Source: Furfurilactobacillus curtus
GTDB lineage: Bacteria > Bacillota > Bacilli > Lactobacillales > Lactobacillaceae
Direction of reading: 5' to 3'
DNA length: 64,000 nucleotides
Assembly (NCBI RefSeq): GCF_045862785.1
Contig: NZ_BQXO01000003.1
Span: 186,001 to 250,000 of the forward strand
The position numbers and the translations under genes were made by a program. Numbering within the stretch: position 1 is the stretch's first letter; the number at the start of each line of letters is the position of its first letter. This document shows, in pieces, positions 1 through 7,512 of this stretch. The notes under the pieces were generated by a model. It was given only the letters and a program-made list of their open reading frames with translations. It made no database searches and was not told where the DNA came from.

Positions 1-1094
1 AAGTTTCCTTCAATGATGTTAACTGTCCCGTCGCCATTAACGCCAGTCACGTAAGCTACATGGTTGTAAGCAAAGTAAGCTACTGAACCAGCTGTGGCTT
101 GGTTATTAACTGCAATACCTTTAGCACGAGCGGAATTACCCCAATTTGCACCGTCGCCTAGATAGCTAAATTGCCATGCTGGAATACCTTCGGCCTGCAA
201 AATTCCGGCAACAAATGAGGTACATTGACCAGCTGGATATCCATTGATTCCTTGCCGAAAACCGGCAATTCCGGCAGATGAAGCATCAGTAGCGACTGGC
301 GCTGATGCAGCCGGTGTTACAGGCGCAGGCGTCGTTGGTGCCGCTTGGCTAGCAGGTGTTTGTTGCGCTTGAGTTAGCTGTGGTGCAGCAGAAGGCGCGG
401 TTGACGCTGGTGTAATCGTCGTTGACTGTGTTGACTGTGGTGTCTGCACTTGTGCACTCGTAGCAGCCGATGTCGTTTGGGCAACAGTTGAATCAGTTAC
501 TTGGCCTTGGCTATTCTGTGAAGCAGGGGCTTCGCTTGAAATAGTAGCAGGTGCCTGACTCGCCAGTGTTGCAGAGGGCGCGGCTGACGCTTGACTGACA
601 GCTGGTGCTTGGCTAGCAGCTGGCGCTTGACTAACAGGAACTTGCGTATGCAGCACTTGGCCGACAGACAAGAAGTTAGCATTAACTAGGCCGTTTGCGG
701 CTACCAATTGTTCCATGGACAAGCCTAGCTTTTCACTGACGGTCGATAACGTATCGCCGGTAACGACCACATAGTCTCCATTGGCATCCAAGACAGGGGC
801 AGCTTGTGATGTTGCTTGACTAGCCGGTGCCGCAGACTGTGGCTGTGGCTGAGGTGCAGTTGAGCCTTGGGCGTCCGGAATCGTAATCGTTTGTCCAATT
901 TGGATCAAAGCTGGATTGGCCAAATGTGAAGCTTTAGCGATTGCATCAACTGACGTATGGTGTTTTTGGGCAAAAGCCCAAACAGTATCGCCTTTGACAG
1001 CTGTGACCGTTGAGGCATTAGCGAGTGTTGTACCAGCTAACAAACTAACGGCAAGGGTTGAAGTTAATAACGTTGCTTTTAAAGTCTTGTTCAT
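1..1094 (-). CDS. Secreted LysM-CHAP peptidoglycan hydrolase (C-terminus cut by window edge)
   Basis: Secreted cell-wall hydrolase, 364 codons visible, running off the window at base 1. The reverse-strand protein begins MNKTLKATLLTSTLAVSLLA, a typical signal peptide with likely cleavage near ANA (about residue 27). Two LysM domains follow (about 30-75 and 105-155; VKGDTVWAFAQ and VTGDTLSTVSE), then a Ala/Ser/Thr/Pro/Gln-rich linker of about 120 residues. The C-terminal CHAP domain starts near residue 275, with the expected Cys in YPAGQCTSF (about 291) and His in NHVAY (about 345). CHAP enzymes are amidases or endopeptidases; the bond cut here is not known. An AGGAG ribosome site lies 9-10 bases before the ATG at 1094. 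A WalR-type box upstream suggests control by the essential wall-stress system. Few residues should be missing, because the last CHAP strands are already visible. Confidence 0.9.
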   Translation of the reverse strand, partial: MNKTLKATLLTSTLAVSLLAGTTLANASTVTAVKGDTVWAFAQKHHTSVDAIAKASHLANPALIQIGQTITIPDAQGSTAPQPQPQSAAPASQATSQAAPVLDANGDYVVVTGDTLSTVSEKLGLSMEQLVAANGLVNANFLSVGQVLHTQVPVSQAPAASQAPAVSQASAAPSATLASQAPATISSEAPASQNSQGQVTDSTVAQTTSAATSAQVQTPQSTQSTTITPASTAPSAAPQLTQAQQTPASQAAPTTPAPVTPAASAPVATDASSAGIAGFRQGINGYPAGQCTSFVAGILQAEGIPAWQFSYLGDGANWGNSARAKGIAVNNQATAGSVAYFAYNHVAYVTGVNGDGTVNIIEGN

Positions 1095-1200
1095 TTTGAA
1101 TGTTCCACTCCTACTTTTAGCGTTCTGAGTAATAACTACCATGGCTGGTGGTAGTCGAACCTGTACAATACAATTTAACTCTGACAAGTGGTGAATTACC

Positions 1201-1217
1201 ATTACAACACAATTACA
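1201..1217 (-). promoter_or_regulatory. WalR (YycF) box upstream of the CHAP hydrolase
   Basis: On the minus strand the sequence reads TGTAAT, five bases, TGTAAT. This is a perfect match to the known WalR consensus TGTWAH-N5-TGTWAH, about 105 bp upstream of the start codon. A TTGTCA -35-like element follows downstream; the -10 is not clear. Confidence 0.6.
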
Positions 1218-1287
1218 TTCTCAAAAACCGGTAATTTTTTTGAGAAACATGTTCCATGTGTCTGCCTAATCTCTTGAGATCTCAGCC

Positions 1288-1316
1288 GTGACCTTAGCCA
1301 CATTTCATGGTAAACT
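1288..1316 (+). promoter_or_regulatory. ssrA promoter
   Basis: GTGACC (-35, 1288-1293), a 17-bp spacer and TAAACT (-10, 1311-1316) sit just upstream of the mature tmRNA 5' end at 1329. Confidence 0.55.
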
Positions 1317-1328
1317 AAACAGGTTCAC

Positions 1329-1692
1329 GGGGATGTTCCGGATTCGACAGGTATAGGTCGAACTTGAACTGCGCTTCGTGGGTTGCGTCCACGTAAAAAC
1401 GCTACCTAATTTTTATCTGCAAAAGATAATAATTCTTACGCTTTAGCTGCTTAATTGTAGCTTGACGTAGATCCGTCCGTTACGGCCCAGGTGGCGGGTT
1501 ACGGGTCTCAAAAATTTGGGCTACGCTGCGAGCTCCCGTCTGAAGTCAGCAGAAGAGATTAATCAGACTTAGCTAATCACGGTTGCCCGGCCAAACGGCG
1601 TTTTGATTAGTGAAGCTTAAATGGTTTGGCTATGAGCGTAGAGGTTCAAGTGGCGATATGCTTGGACGCGGGTTCGATTCCCGCCATCTCCA
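1329..1692 (+). ncRNA. ssrA: Transfer-messenger RNA (tmRNA)
   Basis: tmRNA rescues stalled ribosomes with SmpB. The 5' end GGGGATG (1329) pairs with CATCTCC (1685-1691), and the discriminator A is at 1692; CCA is not encoded. The 5' segment has the conserved GGATTCGACAGG, and the 3' part has the T-arm GGTTCGATTCC. The tag reading frame lies at 1419-1454 and encodes AKDNNSYALAA followed by TAA, ending in the protease-recognised ALAA. Its partner gene smpB lies about 22 kb away on the other strand, not adjacent. Confidence 0.97.
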
Positions 1693-1699
1693 TAATTTC

Positions 1700-1737
1700 A
1701 AGCACTCCGTTACGTTTCGTATCGGGGTGCTTTTATT
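1700..1737 (+). terminator. ssrA terminator
   Basis: AAGCACTCCG (1700-1709) pairs with CGGGGTGCTT (1723-1732), followed by TTATTT. It sits between the tmRNA 3' end and the next gene. Confidence 0.75.
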
Positions 1738-1775
1738 TAAAAATTTATCGCTCATGTGAACAGTTGGAGGAGCGA

Positions 1776-2633
1776 ATGGAGCACAAGATTGCGGTTATTT
1801 CAGATAGTCATGGTAATGCCACGGCCTTAGCAGCAGTGCTAGACGATGCTCGCCAACATCAAGCCACCGACATTTGGTCCTTGGGTGACATCGGTTTTGG
1901 CGGGCCTGGCACGGCACAATGCTATCAATTGCTAGCTGACGCCAATACGAGTCAATATCTCATGGGTAATTGGGAAACTGACTTCAATCTGGTTCTTCAA
2001 AAAAAGGCAATCAATTTGAATGATCCAAGCGATGTTTATTTTGTCATGCTGGTTCGTTATGATTACGCTCGTTTATCTAAACAACAACGAGAAAAGATAC
2101 AAACGCTGCCGATGGCGAGTACTAAAACAATTAACGGTTTCAAAATCAGCCTTTCTCACAATTTACCTAGGGAAAACAGCGGTCATTCATTATTTCCTAC
2201 CCAACCACAGGGTAATTTCGACCAACTAATTTCCGATCCAAACACTGACGTTGCGATCTACGCTCATATCCATATGCCACTATTTCGCTATACCGCTTCT
2301 GGTCAATTAATCCTTAACCCTGGATCAGTTGGTCAACCTTGGTCTACCCAACAACATTTACTGGCAAATCGAGCTGCCAGCTACGTCCTCTTGACCATTA
2401 GTGAAAGCGGCATTGAAGGAATTGATTTTCGGCGAATTCATTATGACCAACAGATTGAGCTAAATTTAGCTCAATCTTCTGGCTTTCCTTATCCTGAATT
2501 ATATAAAAAATTGCTAGAAACTGGGATTGCATCCACCCATGATCTCCCTTTGCTGACAAAAATTAATTCCGCCCATCATTATCGTGACCTAGCGGAACAA
2601 TTTTTGAGTCAACTCCCTGATCAACATTTTTAA
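1776..2633 (+). CDS. Metallophosphoesterase (calcineurin-like)
   Basis: 285-aa cytoplasmic phosphoesterase of the MJ0936/YfcE-type superfamily. All metal-binding signatures are present in order: D-x-H in ISDSHGN (10-14), GD (37-38), GN-x-E in MGNWETD (63-69), His in SLSHNLP (128) and AHIHMP (163-168, the GHxH motif). A 'NPGSVGQP' segment near residue 185 is also typical of this family. The substrate is unknown. A longer frame exists back to 1626 but runs through the tmRNA, so the ATG at 1776 is chosen; GGAGG (1766-1770) lies 5 bases before it. It stands alone, with a terminator on each side. Confidence 0.88.
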   Translation: MEHKIAVISDSHGNATALAAVLDDARQHQATDIWSLGDIGFGGPGTAQCYQLLADANTSQYLMGNWETDFNLVLQKKAINLNDPSDVYFVMLVRYDYARLSKQQREKIQTLPMASTKTINGFKISLSHNLPRENSGHSLFPTQPQGNFDQLISDPNTDVAIYAHIHMPLFRYTASGQLILNPGSVGQPWSTQQHLLANRAASYVLLTISESGIEGIDFRRIHYDQQIELNLAQSSGFPYPELYKKLLETGIASTHDLPLLTKINSAHHYRDLAEQFLSQLPDQHF

Positions 2634-2669
2634 ATAAAAACCGCTCAAACTAAATTTGCAAAACAAAAT

Positions 2670-2713
2670 CCAACAAAAAAAGAGTTGTCCATTTGACAGC
2701 TCTTTTTTGTTGG
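2670..2713. terminator. Bidirectional terminator between the phosphoesterase gene and mntH
   Basis: Long inverted repeat: AGAGTTGTC / GACAGCTCT core, extended outward by A-rich and T-rich arms (CCAACAAAAA... / ...TTTTTGTTGG). It serves the two convergent genes. Confidence 0.85.
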
Positions 2714-2714
2714 A

Positions 2715-4151
2715 TTAGCCAGTAAAGACACCGACGATTAACCAGAGATTCAACACGATTAAGATTGCTGTAACAATCCAGGCGGTCCAATTTACCCATG
2801 GTCGATTTTTAAACTCTCCCATCAGTTCACGATTACTCGTGAATAGAACCAAGGGAACCATGGCAAATGGCAGCGCGACACTCAAGAACACCTGAGAAAA
2901 GGTTAGCAAATTTTCGATTTTAGCTTCATTACCCTTGTAAATAATCGCAAATACTAAAACTGGTGTGATCGACATTAAACGCGTTAACAACCGTTGCGCC
3001 CATAATGGGATTCGCAAGTGAATGAATCCTTCCATGATAATCTGCCCTGCTAAGGTCCCAGTAATCGTTGAGCTTTGCCCAGAAGCAAGCAGTGCAATGG
3101 CAAATAACATACTGAGCAGTGGACTGGCAATTGCGCCAACGATTTTGGAGTTGCTTAAGGCATTGTAGAGGTCAACAAAGCGTCCTAATTCGCTGTGAGT
3201 TCCGAAGAATAGGGCCGCTCCTAAAATCAGCAATAAACAGTTGACCACAAAGGCAATTGTTAACTGGATGTTTGAATCCGCTACCGTGAAACGAATCGCT
3301 TTTTTAACGCTGTCACGATCATTACGGTCCAAAGCGCGGGTTTGTGAAATCGATGACCCTAGATACAAGTCGTGAGGCATTACTGTCGCCCCCACAATTC
3401 CTAGTGCCAAATATAACATTGGCTTGTGCGTTAGTAGCTGCCCTGGGTGGGGTACAAACCCGGCAAAGATCTCAGGCACATCTGGCCGAGCCAAGATGAC
3501 TTCATATAAGAAAACAAATAAAATAACTGCCACTAATGTAGCAACAATGGCTTCGATTTTTCGGAAGCCCATTTTCATCAAAACTAACAGTAACAACACA
3601 TCAAAGGCCGTGATAATCAACCCGACGATCAGCGGAAAACCAAATAACAGTTCCAATGCAATCCCTGACCCAATGATTTCCGCCACGTCTGTTGCCATGA
3701 TTGCTAGTTCTGTAATGACCCATAAAAAGATCCCCATCCCTTTAGAAGTCCGCTCACGGGTCATTTGAGCCAGATCTTTACCAGTCACAATTCCCAACCG
3801 TGCCGACATTGCTTGCAGAAGCATTGCAATCAAACTTGATAATAAAATAACGCTAATTAGCGCGTACTTATATTGCGCACCACCGGCGATTGATGTGATC
3901 CAGTTCCCCGGATCCATGTAACCAACAGCGATCAACGCACCCGGCCCAGTGTACGCCATTAGCGTTCTAAAGTAACCAGCATGTTGGGGCACCAAAATGG
4001 ACCCATTAACTTCATCTAGACTCTTGGCGTGATCACCAGTTGTGTTAACGAAATGCTTCCTGTCGTGGTTGCTCACTTCACTAGTTGTTTCGCCTGTGTC
4101 AAATGCTAAATCACGCTTCTTATCCCTCTTTTTATCGTGCTTTTTGCTCAT
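2715..4151 (-). CDS. mntH: Nramp-family Mn2+/H+ symporter MntH
   Basis: 478-aa integral membrane importer of divalent metals, mainly Mn2+ in lactobacilli, which rely on Mn for oxidative-stress tolerance. The TM1 metal-binding motif DPGNW is at 80-84 (Asp80, Asn83), and the TM6 motif MPHDLYLG lies near residue 258. Eleven hydrophobic helices can be read. The first 35 residues are an unusual charged tail of repeated KKxDK and KRD units before the Nramp core; it could be a cytosolic extension. An AGAGGAT ribosome site lies 7 bases before the ATG. The leader is long (see 4152-4496). The Mn assignment is from family knowledge; Fe transport cannot be excluded. Confidence 0.93.
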   Translation of the reverse strand: MSKKHDKKRDKKRDLAFDTGETTSEVSNHDRKHFVNTTGDHAKSLDEVNGSILVPQHAGYFRTLMAYTGPGALIAVGYMDPGNWITSIAGGAQYKYALISVILLSSLIAMLLQAMSARLGIVTGKDLAQMTRERTSKGMGIFLWVITELAIMATDVAEIIGSGIALELLFGFPLIVGLIITAFDVLLLLVLMKMGFRKIEAIVATLVAVILFVFLYEVILARPDVPEIFAGFVPHPGQLLTHKPMLYLALGIVGATVMPHDLYLGSSISQTRALDRNDRDSVKKAIRFTVADSNIQLTIAFVVNCLLLILGAALFFGTHSELGRFVDLYNALSNSKIVGAIASPLLSMLFAIALLASGQSSTITGTLAGQIIMEGFIHLRIPLWAQRLLTRLMSITPVLVFAIIYKGNEAKIENLLTFSQVFLSVALPFAMVPLVLFTSNRELMGEFKNRPWVNWTAWIVTAILIVLNLWLIVGVFTG

Positions 4152-4303
4152 CCCGATATCCTCTTTTCCGTTTTGATTCCTGATTACTCAGGTCTAATCC
4201 TTCAAAGATGGTCGCTAGCGTCGCGTCATCAAAAAACAGATCAATCCAATGATATTCAATTTATCGGCTTTGGTTAGCTTTTTGTTAATTCGACGTAACA
4301 TCG

Positions 4304-4321
4304 GATTGTCAGATGACAATC
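4304..4321 (-). promoter_or_regulatory. Palindrome in the mntH upstream region
   Basis: Perfect inverted repeat GATTGTCA-GA-TGACAATC about 155 bp before mntH. The surrounding gene-free stretch (4152-4496) also holds a cre-like TGAAAGTGTTTACA (4410-4423, one mismatch at the central CG) and a TAGTAT/TATACA -10-like element near 4356-4364 on the minus strand. This implies a leader of about 200 nt. It may be an operator for an MntR-type regulator or an RNA hairpin; no riboswitch class was recognised. Confidence 0.4.
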
Positions 4322-4496
4322 ACTCCGTCTTTGGATATTTTTTGGCAGGTTTTTGAGCCATGTATACTATGTGCCGAAGTCCCACAAATTACAAGCACAT
4401 CATGCGCTTTGAAAGTGTTTACAACCAATTTTTTGTTTTTTATTTCAAAGAATCAATTTAGCAGTGGCTAATTTTTTTCAAATTAACGACTTAACA

Positions 4497-4527
4497 CAAA
4501 AAACGTCCATAAAACTAATGGGCGTCT
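4497..4527 (-). terminator. Terminator of the MarR operon
   Basis: On the minus strand, ACGCCCAT and ATGGACGT (one mismatch) flank a short A/T loop, followed by a run of six T. It ends the marR-type unit just before the mntH promoter region. Confidence 0.65.
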
Positions 4528-4549
4528 TCACTACATTATTTCACATTTG

Positions 4550-4807
4550 TCAGGATAATTGACGAACCTCGTGATCTGGATCGCGCCACCAAACATGGAC
4601 GATATCTTGATTAGTCGCATCTGTTAGTGCGACCGCAAACTCTGAACGTTTCTGACTCATCAACGCCTGTAAATGGGCAGCGTCGATATTTGCCTGGGTT
4701 AACTCAAGTAACACGCCAGACTCCAAATCAGTGATATTGAAACTAGCACTTATGCTTACACCGTCAACTAAATCCACCGTTCCTTCGTTGACCACAATGG
4801 TTACCAT
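4550..4807 (-). CDS. Small protein of unknown function, partner of the MarR regulator
   Basis: 85-aa soluble acidic protein I do not recognise. It starts MVTIVVNEGTVDLVDGVS and ends with a W-W-R-D-P-D-H segment; no signal peptide or membrane helix. AGGAGGT (4816-4822) is 8 bases from the ATG at 4807; the upstream in-frame TTG at 4813 is too close to be used. It lies 21 bp downstream of the MarR gene and ahead of their terminator, so the two are very likely co-transcribed. Confidence 0.7.
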   Translation of the reverse strand: MVTIVVNEGTVDLVDGVSISASFNITDLESGVLLELTQANIDAAHLQALMSQKRSEFAVALTDATNQDIVHVWWRDPDHEVRQLS

Positions 4808-4828
4808 CAGCAATGACCTCCTAAATAT

Positions 4829-5266
4829 TTAGTCTGCATTGGCAAACTTGATGCCAAATTCACGAATAAAGTCGATGACCTGTTTAGCCTGTTCTTCACC
4901 AAACTCACCGATCCAGGAACTAAACCGCTTGGTCACGCGCGCTGTAATTTGTTGCTCAGCTTGTTGACCTTTCTGTGTTAAACTCAGGTTCATTTTGCGA
5001 CGATCGTGCGGATCTGGCGATTGAAGAATCAGATCCTTATTCAGTAGCGATCGAATTTGTCGAGAAATTGCACTCCTAGTAACTTTACGATCTTCGGCAA
5101 TTGTCATTAAAGTCAAATCTTGCTGGCGAGAAACGTCATGCAAAATTAAATACTGTTCAAATGAAATCTGAAATTCTGCCGCTGGTCGCGACACGAATTC
5201 ATCAAGATATTTCAAAAAATGAATATAAACATCAATGGATTCTGCCAACAATTCTTCATTAGCCAT
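4829..5266 (-). CDS. MarR-family transcriptional regulator
   Basis: 145-aa winged-helix regulator. The DNA-binding part spans about 45-105: ISFEQYLILHDVS, then MTIAEDRKVTRSAISRQIRS as recognition helix, then the wing DPHDRRKMNLSLT, the classic D-x-R-(K/R) MarR signature. It is flanked by N- and C-terminal helices for dimerisation. The ATG at 5266 has GGGAGGG 6 bases upstream; an earlier in-frame codon at 5302 has no ribosome site. MarR proteins usually repress their own operon and respond to phenolic or oxidant ligands; the ligand here is unknown. It is first gene of a two-gene unit. Confidence 0.9.
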   Translation of the reverse strand: MANEELLAESIDVYIHFLKYLDEFVSRPAAEFQISFEQYLILHDVSRQQDLTLMTIAEDRKVTRSAISRQIRSLLNKDLILQSPDPHDRRKMNLSLTQKGQQAEQQITARVTKRFSSWIGEFGEEQAKQVIDFIREFGIKFANAD

Positions 5267-5383
5267 GATTGTTCCCTCCCTGCTAGTTACGCAGTCCCGC
5301 ATCCGCGAAGTATGATCACCTCCGATGCCACTCGCCCATTTTGAGACATCCTTAAATTGAATAAGTAGCGCCCCGCAGCGTGC

Positions 5384-5560
5384 TTACGGTTCCCGCCATT
5401 GATTTGGGCTCCACAAACGTCCTTCCATAGCGCCACGAAGGCTCTCAATTTCCGTTTGTTGATCTTGAATCAGTGCTACAGCGGCATCAATGACGATTTG
5501 ATTGTCCGACGTTTTTAACTGTTGCAGTTGATTCAAAACCCATGCTTGTTGATCTGCCAT
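5384..5560 (-). CDS. Small hypothetical protein (58 aa)
   Basis: Minus-strand frame MADQQAWVLNQLQQLKTSDN... ending in QWREP then TAA. AAGGAG lies 9 bases before the ATG, and a TATGAT/TATACT -10-like sequence lies upstream around 5598-5605. The predicted protein is helical, Gln-rich and soluble, with two Trp near the C-terminus. I recognise no family. It sits between the SnoaL-like gene and the marR unit. The ribosome site and sensible composition argue that it is real. Confidence 0.55.
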   Translation of the reverse strand: MADQQAWVLNQLQQLKTSDNQIVIDAAVALIQDQQTEIESLRGAMEGRLWSPNQWREP

Positions 5561-5644
5561 ATAAACATTTCTCCTTGGTTAACGGTAAAGCCAGTATATC
5601 ATAGCCACGACGATGAGGGGCACTTGAGTCCTCACGCCTTGTCG

Positions 5645-6358
5645 CTAAAACATTGGATGCCCATTGGCACTGTGATTAGGAAATGGTTGTTTGACCATCC
5701 AGTGTTCAACTATCTGGCCTTCGCGCACCCGAAAGACATCAACTTCAGCCATTTCAATGGCCTCTGGTTGATCCCGTCGAATCACATGCAAGTAAACTAA
5801 ATCATCATTATCCGCCACGCTAACAATCGTCCGGTAAGCCTGTCGCAGACTGCCTTGGGGACCAAACAGCGGTCGATAATAATGCACCATTGCTTCTGCA
5901 CCATCAGCAATACTAGGATTATGTTGAACAAGATCGGCAGCGACATACTGTTGAACCGCAGTAATATCATGACGGTTAAAAAAGGCATTCCAAAAAGCGA
6001 TCACAATCTGGCGGTTTGTAAACGGCTGCAGGTTAGGTGTGCCGTTGTCATTTAATAATTGAACTGTCCCTGTGACATAATCGAGTGTTGCATCTCCCCG
6101 CTCACCACCACTAACTTGACTCATCGTCCCAGCATTAAAGTTGAGCATCAAGGTCGTCCAATGATCGGCGTCAAACCACGTTAAATAATAAACGCCATTT
6201 GCAATAATTTGTAATTGAACAACTGCATCATGTTCCTTTTGATCAGACTCACCAAGCATTGAACAGCTTAAATGTCGATCATCAATCAGTTGTCCAAGCC
6301 ACTGTCGTCGGTTCGCTTGTTTGATGAGCCATCGCCGCCCAATTAATTCATTAGTCAT
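5645..6358 (-). CDS. SnoaL/NTF2-like domain protein with MoaF-like N-terminal half
   Basis: 237-aa cytoplasmic protein. The C-terminal half (about 115-235) looks like a SnoaL-type NTF2-fold domain: FWNAFFNRHDITAVQQYV, then LVQHNPSIADG, and the closing strand EVDVFRVREGQIVEHWMV. These are the hallmarks of SnoaL-like ester-cyclase relatives. The N-terminal half resembles the small beta-barrel MoaF-type domain (NGVYYLTWFDAD, about 53-64). No enzymatic activity can be assigned. GGGAG lies 10 bases before the ATG. It begins 26 bp after the tiny membrane protein at 6385-6489, with which it probably forms an operon. Confidence 0.72.
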   Translation of the reverse strand: MTNELIGRRWLIKQANRRQWLGQLIDDRHLSCSMLGESDQKEHDAVVQLQIIANGVYYLTWFDADHWTTLMLNFNAGTMSQVSGGERGDATLDYVTGTVQLLNDNGTPNLQPFTNRQIVIAFWNAFFNRHDITAVQQYVAADLVQHNPSIADGAEAMVHYYRPLFGPQGSLRQAYRTIVSVADNDDLVYLHVIRRDQPEAIEMAEVDVFRVREGQIVEHWMVKQPFPNHSANGHPMF

Positions 6359-6384
6359 TAGCTAGTCTCCCATCTATCAAAGGC

Positions 6385-6489
6385 CTACGAGTGAATACGA
6401 CGACCGCCTCGAATGCCAGCAATGCCTAAAGCAATCATAATGACAATGACAGTTATGGCAATAATCGCGAGTTCTGGTTGAAATCCCAT
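6385..6489 (-). CDS. Tiny single-helix membrane protein (34 aa)
   Basis: Minus-strand frame beginning MGFQPELAIIAITVIVIMIA and ending GIRGGRRIHS, then TAG. A single hydrophobic helix spans about 8-27 and is followed by a basic cytosolic tail (R-GG-RR). This layout is typical of small membrane regulators. A strong AGGAGGG ribosome site sits about 7 bases before the ATG. It is the first gene before the SnoaL-like protein. Function unknown. Confidence 0.6.
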   Translation of the reverse strand: MGFQPELAIIAITVIVIMIALGIAGIRGGRRIHS

Positions 6490-6688
6490 GAGATTCCCTC
6501 CTCACATTTGATTGGTTAATTTAAAATCTTTTACTCCACCTCCATTTTAACCGTTTGTCTTAGCTTTGTAATCGTTTACACTTGTGAAGTCGCACATTTC
6601 AATTGTCTCCTACCTCATCATTCCCCAAGTAAAAATTAACGAGCCAACTAAACCTTCATCCGATTAACTCGAACCCAATAAATAAGCA

Positions 6689-6717
6689 TTGACAGCGCTT
6701 ACATTTTTCGTTACACT
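6689..6717 (+). promoter_or_regulatory. Promoter with embedded cre (CcpA) site
   Basis: TTGACA (6689-6694), a 17-bp spacer and TACACT (6712-6717). TGACAGCGCTTACA (6690-6703) matches the cre consensus TGWNANCGNTNWCA at every defined position and overlaps the -35 and spacer, the geometry of CcpA repression. Confidence 0.72.
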
Positions 6718-6723
6718 GCTTGT

Positions 6724-6806
6724 GTAAGGTATTTAGTAATTACCTTCTAATCAATTCTCTTTCTCTCTTATGCCGGCCACCATCGTCAGATGGTGGTTTT
6801 TGTTTT
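6724..6806 (+). ncRNA. Candidate CcpA-controlled small RNA (or short leader)
   Basis: From the predicted start near 6724 to the T-run at 6797-6806 is about 80 nt with no convincing ORF. It holds an AAGGTA/TACCTT element, a C/U-rich single-stranded stretch (TTCTCTTTCTCTCTT), and a strong terminator: CCACCATC (6777-6784), GTCA loop, GATGGTGG (6789-6796), TTTTTGTTTT. The next gene on this strand starts 103 bp later with its own ribosome site. C/U-rich unpaired segments before a terminator are typical of Gram-positive small RNAs that pair with Shine-Dalgarno sequences. It could instead be an attenuating leader of the 6909 gene. Confidence 0.5.
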
Positions 6807-6908
6807 GTCATCAAATCCATTGCCATTTACTTTGCCAAATTAAAATAAGCCGTGTATCTTTGCTAATTCATGGCATAATGTTGATAGGTAAAAATTGGAG
6901 GTTTCAAA

Positions 6909-7244
6909 ATGGCAAATGCACCAATACAGCTGGCAGATCCCGGACACGAATCGCTCGATATGATTGAAGAAATCACCCGTACGGATGGTTCCAAATATAT
7001 GGAAATTGGTAACATGGTTCATAATGGCCGGGCAGAGTTTGCAGCAGAGCATCATTTCATCAAAGAAGTTCGCATTCTCAAACTAAATATCCCTGAATCA
7101 GCCAACGTCATTAAATATGAGGACTACATTAACCATCACTTTTTAATGCAAGGATGGGATATGGATCACTGGGAAGAATGGATTAAAACTGACACTGCAC
7201 AGGCGCTTGTGGATGCGATTCTAAAAGAGAACCAAGTCAGTTAA
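6909..7244 (+). CDS. Conserved-looking hypothetical protein (111 aa)
   Basis: Soluble 111-aa protein, acidic overall, with no signal peptide or membrane helix and no family I recognise. It contains a His-rich middle (NGRAEFAAEHHFIKEV) and a Trp-rich segment near residue 90 (GWDMDHWEEWIK). GGAGG (6897-6901) lies 7 bases before the ATG, and CATAAT near 6874 could be a -10. It is monocistronic, lying between the small-RNA terminator and a hairpin at 7261-7290. Confidence 0.75.
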   Translation: MANAPIQLADPGHESLDMIEEITRTDGSKYMEIGNMVHNGRAEFAAEHHFIKEVRILKLNIPESANVIKYEDYINHHFLMQGWDMDHWEEWIKTDTAQALVDAILKENQVS

Positions 7245-7260
7245 TTATTTATCCCACCAA

Positions 7261-7290
7261 AAAGGGAACCGACGGGCATCGGTTCCCTTT
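7261..7290. terminator. Hairpin after the 6909 gene
   Basis: AAAGGGAACCGA (7261-7272) pairs perfectly with TCGGTTCCCTTT (7279-7290). The T-run is short on the plus strand and better on the minus strand. Confidence 0.7.
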
Positions 7291-7512
7291 AAGGGCCATT
7301 TAGATTAGGAACATCATTGATGATGTTTCATTTCAAAACGTCATTGGGGTGAACGCTTTGGAAGAGGAAGTAATAAATGGTAGTTTTAAAATATCATGAA
7401 TTCTAAAAAAAGTCTATTCATTTTTTAATCGTTTTTTCATATTAAACCAACTATTCGAAATCCCTACGGGTGTCAAATCAAACGATAAATGTCGTTTTCA
7501 ATTTGAATAGCC

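Noticed and set aside
497..1128. Two short open frames antisense to, or overlapping, the LysM-CHAP gene
   Set aside because: They are shadows of the Ala/Ser/Gln-rich linker and signal peptide; no ribosome sites.
1626..1775. Longer N-terminus for the metallophosphoesterase
   Set aside because: These codons run through the tmRNA 3' end and its terminator; the ATG at 1776 has a proper ribosome site.
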